NCBI GenBank assembly: GCA_966211965.1
Contig: CBIHON010000038.1
Coordinates: forward strand, 1-48,470
DNA from: CBIHON01 sp966211965
GTDB taxonomy: Bacteria; Pseudomonadota; Gammaproteobacteria; Burkholderiales; Burkholderiaceae_D
DNA: 48,470 bases
Reading direction: 5' to 3'
The notes beneath the pieces were generated by a model. The model was not told where the DNA came from, ran no database searches, and was given only the letters and a program-made list of their open reading frames with translations. Positions 43,662 through 48,470 of this stretch are shown here, in pieces (the first letter of the stretch is position 1; every line of letters starts with the position of its first letter). The translations under genes and the position numbers were made by a program.

Positions 43662-44681
43662 ATGCAATTGCGCGCCGATGCACTCGATGCTCATTTGTCC
43701 AAGCCGCTGGCGGGACTGTATGTGGTCACCAGCGACGAGCATTTGCTGGCCCTTGAGGCGGCCGACAAAATCCGCAAGACGGCCCGAGCTCAAGGCTTTT
43801 CCGAACGCGAAGTATTGGTCGTCGAACGCAGCTTCAAGTGGAGTGAATTGCTGGCGGCAAACCAGTCGCAGTCTCTGTTCGGCGACAAAAAATTGATAGA
43901 GCTGCGCATCCCGACCGGCAAGCCGGGTAAGGATGGGGGACAAGCGTTGCAGCATTACGTGACCGCTCTGAGTCCGGACAATGTCACGCTGATCACCTTG
44001 CCCAAGTTGGACTGGGCGACGCAAAAAGCAGCTTGGGTGGCAGCTTTGCAGCAGGCCGGCATTTTCATCGATATCCCGTTGGTGGAGCGTGGACAACTGC
44101 CGGCATGGATCGGTGCGCGGCTGGCGGCGCAGCGTCAGAGCGCCGATAAGCAAAGCATCGATTTCATCGCTGATCGCGTCGAAGGTAATCTGCTGGCGGC
44201 GCATCAAGAGATTCAAAAGCTCGCATTGCTGCATCCGGAAGGTAAGTTGAGCTTTGAGCAAATTCAGGATGCTGTGCTCAATGTCGCGCGTTATGATGTC
44301 TTCAAGCTCAATGAGGCAATGCTGGGTGGCGATGCTCCCCGCTTGGTACGCATGCTGGAAGGGTTGAAAGGCGAAGGCGAAGCGCTGCCGCTGGTATTGT
44401 GGGCCGTAGCCGAAGAGATCCGCACCCTGCTGAGGCTGAAGGCAGGAGTCGCCCAAGGCCGCGCCTTGGCCATGCTGATGAAGGAATACCGCATCTGGGG
44501 TCCGCGCGAACGCTTGATGGAGCCGGCGCTACGCCGTCTCACGCTCTCTACGTTGGAACGTGCGCTGCAAGAAGCGGCACAAATCGATAAGATGATTAAA
44601 GGTTTGCGCGCTAAAGCTTTTTCCGGCGATACCTGGGATGCTTTGTTGCAGCTCGTTTTGAAAATCGCGCGTGGAAAATAA
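43662..44681 (+). CDS. holA: DNA polymerase III subunit delta
   Basis: Clamp-loader delta subunit that opens the beta sliding clamp. The 339-residue protein has the N-terminal AAA-like domain (LYVVTSDEHLLALEAADKIR, SLFGDKKLIELRIP), the helical linker (NLLAAHQEIQKLALL, ARYDVFKLNEAMLGG) and the C-terminal collar domain (WGPRERLMEPALRRL). Delta lacks a working ATP-binding loop, as here. It begins 9 bp after lptE and is followed by proA after 42 bp. Confidence 0.95.
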   Translation: MQLRADALDAHLSKPLAGLYVVTSDEHLLALEAADKIRKTARAQGFSEREVLVVERSFKWSELLAANQSQSLFGDKKLIELRIPTGKPGKDGGQALQHYVTALSPDNVTLITLPKLDWATQKAAWVAALQQAGIFIDIPLVERGQLPAWIGARLAAQRQSADKQSIDFIADRVEGNLLAAHQEIQKLALLHPEGKLSFEQIQDAVLNVARYDVFKLNEAMLGGDAPRLVRMLEGLKGEGEALPLVLWAVAEEIRTLLRLKAGVAQGRALAMLMKEYRIWGPRERLMEPALRRLTLSTLERALQEAAQIDKMIKGLRAKAFSGDTWDALLQLVLKIARGK

Positions 44682-44723
44682 TTATTGCGTGTTCTAAAAA
44701 TTTTTTATTATCCCCATCCCAAA

Positions 44724-45989
44724 ATGGACATCAAGAGCTACATGAACGAAGTCGGCCAGCGCGCCCGTAAAGCATCGCGCGCCATGGCCAAGGCCGATAC
44801 TGCGGCCAAGAACCGAGCATTGTCCTTGATAGCCGCAGCTATCCGGCGCGATGCCGATCTACTGCGGATAGCCAACCGGCTGGATCTCGACGCCGCCCGC
44901 GCCAACGGTTTGGCTGAGGCAATGCTGGATCGGCTGACACTGTCGGACAAGGCGATCGCGACGATGGCCGAGGGCCTTGAGCAAATCGTTGCCCTGCCCG
45001 ACCCGATCGGCGAGATTTCAAACATGAAATACCGCCCAACCGGCATTCAGGTCGGCCAGATGCGCGTGCCGCTCGGCGTGATCGGCATCATTTATGAAGC
45101 CCGGCCGAACGTGACCGTCGATGCGGCAGGACTGTGCATCAAGAGCGGCAACGCCACGATCTTGCGCGGCGGCTCGGAAGCGATCCATTGCAACCAGGCA
45201 CTCGCCAAATTGGTCAAGGAAGGTTTGGCCGGCGCAGGCTTGCCGGCAGATGCAGTGCAAATCATCGAGACCATTGATCGCGCAGCAGTCGGCGAATTGA
45301 TCACCATGCCGCAATATGTGGATGTCATCGTGCCGCGCGGCGGCAAGGGTTTGATCGACCGATTGATGCGTGAATCGAAAGTGCCGATGATCAAGCACCT
45401 GGACGGCATCTGCCATGTATATATCGACGACAAAGCCGATCTCGAGAAAGCACTTAAAATTGCATTCAATGCCAAATGCCACCGCTATGGCACTTGCAAC
45501 ACGATGGAGACGCTGCTGGTTGCGCGCGGCATCGCGGCGCAAGTCCTGCCGGGATTGGCGAAGTTGTATGACAGCAAAGATGTAGAGTTGCGCGGCGATG
45601 ACGAGACCCGCAAGCTGCTTGAAGGCTATCCGCATCTGGTAGCCGCGTCCGAAGAGGATTGGCGTACCGAATATCTGGCTGCCGTCCTTGCCGTTAAGGT
45701 TGTCTCAAATATTGATGAAGCAATCGAACACATTAATACTTACTCGTCGCAGCATACCGACGCGATCGTCACGGAAGATTACAGCAACAGCATGCGCTTC
45801 TTGCGCGAAGTTGATTCGGCATCGGTAATGATCAACGCATCGACACGTTTTGCCGATGGTTTTGAGTATGGTCTGGGTGCCGAAATCGGCATCTCCAATG
45901 ACAAACTGCACGCACGTGGACCGGTTGGTTTAGAGGGCTTGACCTCTCTGAAATATATCGTGTTTGGACACGGCGAAGTTCGCGAATAA
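44724..45989 (+). CDS. proA: Glutamate-5-semialdehyde dehydrogenase (gamma-glutamyl phosphate reductase)
   Basis: Second step of proline synthesis: NADPH-dependent reduction of glutamyl-5-phosphate. From ATG 44724 it has 421 residues. The aldehyde-dehydrogenase fold shows MRVPLGVIGIIYEARPNVTV, LRGGSEA, VIVPRGGKGLIDR, and the catalytic Cys in YGTCNTMETLLV. It ends with EIGISNDKLHARGPVGLEGL. A TTG at 44685 would extend it by 13 unconserved residues and was rejected. No proB is present. Confidence 0.97.
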   Translation: MDIKSYMNEVGQRARKASRAMAKADTAAKNRALSLIAAAIRRDADLLRIANRLDLDAARANGLAEAMLDRLTLSDKAIATMAEGLEQIVALPDPIGEISNMKYRPTGIQVGQMRVPLGVIGIIYEARPNVTVDAAGLCIKSGNATILRGGSEAIHCNQALAKLVKEGLAGAGLPADAVQIIETIDRAAVGELITMPQYVDVIVPRGGKGLIDRLMRESKVPMIKHLDGICHVYIDDKADLEKALKIAFNAKCHRYGTCNTMETLLVARGIAAQVLPGLAKLYDSKDVELRGDDETRKLLEGYPHLVAASEEDWRTEYLAAVLAVKVVSNIDEAIEHINTYSSQHTDAIVTEDYSNSMRFLREVDSASVMINASTRFADGFEYGLGAEIGISNDKLHARGPVGLEGLTSLKYIVFGHGEVRE

Positions 45990-46025
45990 AGCAGCCGGTA
46001 TCGAGATCTCACCGGAAAAGAAAAT

Positions 46026-46448
46026 ATGCTCTGGATCAAAGCGTTGCACATCGTCTTTGTGGCATCCTGGTTTGCCGGTTTGTTTTATCTCCCTCGCATT
46101 CTGGTCAACCTGGCGATGGAAAAGGATGCAACAGCCACAACTCGGCTGCTTTCGATGGCGCGCAAACTGTACCGATTCATGACTATTCTGGCGATTCCTG
46201 CGCTGGCATTGGGTCTCTGGCTATGGCTGGGCTACGGTATCGGTAAAGGCCCGGGCAATGGCTGGCTGCACGCAAAGCTGGGGATCGTCGTACTACTGAT
46301 TGGTTACCATCATGCCTGTGGCTCATTGCTGAAGAAATTCGAGAATGGCCGCAATAAGCGCAGTCACATATGGTTTCGCTGGTTCAATGAAATACCTGTG
46401 CTGGCAATGCTGGCAGCAGTGATACTCGTCGTCGTAAAGCCGTTCTGA
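46026..46448 (+). CDS. CopD/HemJ-like integral membrane protein
   Basis: A 140-residue protein with four predicted membrane helices: ALHIVFVASWFAGLFYLPRI, FMTILAIPALALGLWLWLGY, WLHAKLGIVVLLIGYHH and IPVLAMLAAVILVVV. It resembles HemJ (UPF0093), the membrane protoporphyrinogen oxidase, in the early His (His8, in KALHIV), the ASWFAGLFYLPR segment and a Lys in the third helix (Lys84, in HAKLG). These are the residues considered important in cyanobacterial HemJ. The broader CopD label is also used for such proteins. It lies downstream of proA and upstream of an isomerase-like gene. hemH in the window makes a heme role plausible, but function is inferred. Confidence 0.85.
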   Translation: MLWIKALHIVFVASWFAGLFYLPRILVNLAMEKDATATTRLLSMARKLYRFMTILAIPALALGLWLWLGYGIGKGPGNGWLHAKLGIVVLLIGYHHACGSLLKKFENGRNKRSHIWFRWFNEIPVLAMLAAVILVVVKPF

Positions 46449-46466
46449 GAACCTTGGGGGTCGTCG

Positions 46467-47069
46467 ATGCCAAAAATATGCGAGTACTATTTCACCCCAC
46501 AGTCGCCCTGGACCTATCTTGGGCATGCCCGTTTCATCACGCTGGCGCAAAAGTATGGCGTGGAGGTTGATGCCAAACCTTGCGACTTGGGAAAAATATT
46601 CAACGTATCCGGCGGTCTGCCGCTTGCCAAGCGCGCACCGCAACGACAAGCTTATCGACTGGTCGAATTAAAGCGTTGGAGCATTTTTCTACAGATTCCC
46701 CTCAATGTTCAACCGAAATTTTTCCCCGTGTCGGGCGAACCGGCCTCCAGATTAATCATTGCGACGAAGCTGGCACATGGCAGCGAAGCTGCAATTGAAT
46801 TGTCGGGAGTGATAATGCGGGCACTCTGGGCGGAGGAGAAAAACATCGCCGATGCCGATACGCTGATTGCTTTGGCCAGCCTCTGCGGCCATGACGGCAA
46901 GGCTTTACAAAAATCTTCGGAAACTGCGAGCGTCCAAACAGAATATGAACGCTTTACCGAGCAAGCGATAGCCGCAAATGTATTTGGTTCGCCTTGGTAT
47001 GCCATTGATGGCGAAGGCTTCTGGGGCCAAGACCGCCTAGATTTTGTCGAACGAGAGTTTGCAAAATAG
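46467..47069 (+). CDS. 2-hydroxychromene-2-carboxylate isomerase-like DsbA-family protein
   Basis: A 200-residue cytoplasmic thioredoxin-fold protein of the kappa-GST/HCCA isomerase group. The N-terminal CEYYFTPQSPWTYLGHARF holds the Ser-Pro-Trp that replaces a CxxC motif; in HCCA isomerase this Ser contacts glutathione. The C-terminal VFGSPWYAIDGEGFWGQDRL is the conserved cis-Pro and substrate region. Glutathione-dependent isomerase or transferase activity is likely; naphthalene degradation is not implied, as no pathway genes are nearby. The start has a GGGGG-containing ribosome site and lies 18 bp after the CopD/HemJ-like gene. Confidence 0.9.
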   Translation: MPKICEYYFTPQSPWTYLGHARFITLAQKYGVEVDAKPCDLGKIFNVSGGLPLAKRAPQRQAYRLVELKRWSIFLQIPLNVQPKFFPVSGEPASRLIIATKLAHGSEAAIELSGVIMRALWAEEKNIADADTLIALASLCGHDGKALQKSSETASVQTEYERFTEQAIAANVFGSPWYAIDGEGFWGQDRLDFVEREFAK

Positions 47070-47204
47070 ACCGATAACGGGCAACGCTCTCTCCTTTCTT
47101 CAATTTGACTTGATTTCGCTTTGTAAGGCTGGTGCGTATGCCCTTCCTTACTCGCGATGATGCGTGTTTAATTAAATCGTTTCAATACGGATAAAAGGTA
47201 CTCC

Positions 47205-48410
47205 ATGTCACACTCTTATTTTTGCCCCTGCCCGCGTGGGCTGGAAGCTGCACTTGCCGAGGAATTGGGCGAAATTTCGCTCCGTTCATCCACCTTGAAA
47301 GTACATAATCAAGTTCCTGGAGGCGTGCATTGTTCAGGACAACTTACCGACGCTTACCTCATCAATCTGCATTCACGGATCGCATCGCGCGTATTGCTTC
47401 GCATGGCTCAAGCCAGCTATGTGAATGAAAATGACATTTATGACCTCACCTTGGCACAGCCTTGGGAAGAATGGTTCAGTGTCGAGCATACCATTCGGAT
47501 AGACGTCACTGCGATTAAATCCCCATTGCGTAGTCTCGAATTCACCACATTGAAAATCAAGGACGCCGTTTGCGATCGTTTTCGCGACTTATATTCCAAA
47601 CGGCCGTCCGTCGATACAAAAACGCCTGATATGCGTATTGTCGGTTTTCTTGATGCGCGCAACTTTACACTGTATCTCGACACCTCAGGTGAAGCTCTAT
47701 TCAAGCGCGGCTGGCGCCTGGAAACCGGCGATGCGCCACTGCGGGAAAATCTCGCGGCGGGCTTGTTACGTGTGTCTGGGTGGAAGCCGGGCATGATTTT
47801 GTTTGATCCTATGTGTGGCTCCGGTACGATACTAGCGGAAGCGGCACAGACCCTGGCGGGTATTCCTCCTGGTGCACGGCGTTCATTTGCGTTTGAAAAA
47901 TTCCATGGATTTAATGCAAAGGAATGGCAGGCGATTAAGGGCGATGTCAAACCGAATCCTATTCAAACCACGCCCACCATTTTCGGCAGCGATATCTCGG
48001 GTGACATGATTATGATGGCGCGGAATAATTTGAAGAAAGCGGGGATTCTGTTTGAAGTTCCGTTGAAGCAAATCGAAGCACAAGAAGTGAAGGCTCCAAG
48101 TGAAGCGCATGGAATCATGCTTACCAATCCACCTTATGGAGAACGGATTGGCGTGCGTGGGGATAGTACAGTAGGAGCAGATGAAATGGCCGTAGCATTT
48201 TTCAGCGCCTTCGGTACGACATTAAAGCAGCGCTTCGCCGGATGGAAAATCTTTTTATTCTCGGCTGATTTGAGTTTGCCAAGATTACTGCGCCTGAAGG
48301 AAGCGCGTAAAACTCCCTTTTTTAACGGCGCCTTGGAATGCCGACTATTCCGGTTTGATATGGTGGCGGGCTCGAACCGACGAGAGGAACTGAAGCCGAA
48401 GCAGGGATAG
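47205..48410 (+). CDS. rlmL: THUMP-domain class I SAM-dependent RNA methyltransferase (RlmL-like)
   Basis: A 401-residue enzyme predicted to make N2-methylguanosine in 23S rRNA. It corresponds to the N-terminal (RlmL) half of E. coli RlmKL rather than the full fusion. Residues about 45-165 form the ferredoxin-like/THUMP region, opening with SYFCPCPRGLEAALAEEL. The methyltransferase core has LRENLAAGLLRVSGW, the SAM-binding DPMCGSGTILAEAA, GSDISGDMIMMARNNLKKAG and the catalytic TNPPYGERIG. The specific rRNA position is inferred from family. The start is ATG 47205 with AAAAGGT upstream. Base composition looks lower in GC than its neighbours. Confidence 0.9.
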   Translation: MSHSYFCPCPRGLEAALAEELGEISLRSSTLKVHNQVPGGVHCSGQLTDAYLINLHSRIASRVLLRMAQASYVNENDIYDLTLAQPWEEWFSVEHTIRIDVTAIKSPLRSLEFTTLKIKDAVCDRFRDLYSKRPSVDTKTPDMRIVGFLDARNFTLYLDTSGEALFKRGWRLETGDAPLRENLAAGLLRVSGWKPGMILFDPMCGSGTILAEAAQTLAGIPPGARRSFAFEKFHGFNAKEWQAIKGDVKPNPIQTTPTIFGSDISGDMIMMARNNLKKAGILFEVPLKQIEAQEVKAPSEAHGIMLTNPPYGERIGVRGDSTVGADEMAVAFFSAFGTTLKQRFAGWKIFLFSADLSLPRLLRLKEARKTPFFNGALECRLFRFDMVAGSNRREELKPKQG

Positions 48411-48470
48411 CGAGTTGCAGCGGGGCTTGCCTGCGGCATCCGGCCCAGGCTGCGTGGTCATGAGAATGCC
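48411..48470. other. Window end, no feature recognised
   Basis: Sixty bases after the methyltransferase stop. No gene start, terminator or repeat could be supported before the window ends. Confidence 0.5.

Overview
The window looks like a chromosomal segment of a betaproteobacterium. Gene neighbourhoods such as hda–HAD hydrolase–pcnB–folK–deoxynucleoside kinase–panB, grpE–dnaK–dnaJ close to hemH, recN, nadK and hrcA, and leuS–lptE–holA–proA point to Burkholderiales. The moderate GC content and protein sequences suggest Oxalobacteraceae (Herminiimonas/Collimonas-like). This placement is inferred from gene content, not from a database search. No tRNA, rRNA, CRISPR array or prophage was seen.

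Layout. 1-1.6 kb: an IS3-family element with inverted repeats and a likely 3-bp target duplication, inserted in a short reading frame. 1.7-3.2 kb: a PP2C phosphatase and a double-FHA protein. 3.6-5.8 kb: sucCD. 6.3-8.0 kb: recX and recA, with a canonical LexA box. 8.2-12.8 kb: a TctDE-like two-component system directly followed by a DUF4212 protein and a large sodium:solute symporter. 12.9-17.1 kb: a circularly permuted ATP-grasp protein, an alpha-E protein, a transglutaminase and the Anbu proteasome homologue, closed by a strong bidirectional terminator. 17.1-24.4 kb: purM, an AI-2E family permease, hda, a HAD phosphatase, pcnB, folK, a DMT protein, a deoxynucleoside kinase and panB, many overlapping by a few bases. 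24.4-25.9 kb: a beta-carbonic anhydrase and an exported chalcone-isomerase-like protein. 26-30 kb: dnaJ, dnaK and grpE with sigma32-type promoters before dnaK and grpE. 30-36.7 kb: a 30-residue membrane peptide ORF, hemH, recN, nadK, a HAD hydrolase, hrcA and fur. 36.7-40.4 kb: bamE, dapB, tonB-exbB-exbD and an orphan barstar-like gene. 40.4-48.4 kb: leuS, lptE, holA, proA, a HemJ/CopD-like membrane protein, a DsbA-fold isomerase and a THUMP-domain rRNA methyltransferase.

Most of the window is housekeeping. The best candidate for an incompletely described system is the ATP-grasp/alpha-E/transglutaminase/Anbu locus at 12,862-17,060. It encodes a predicted peptide-bond-forming enzyme, a helical partner, a papain-like peptidase and a self-compartmentalising protease, which suggests peptide tagging or turnover. 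The neighbouring two-component-regulated symporter has an EF-hand-like loop and a long charged insert. Smaller points worth checking are the IS-interrupted ORF, the 30-residue membrane peptide, the orphan barstar and the candidate HemJ. Heat-shock control appears to be by sigma32 at dnaK and grpE even though hrcA is present.
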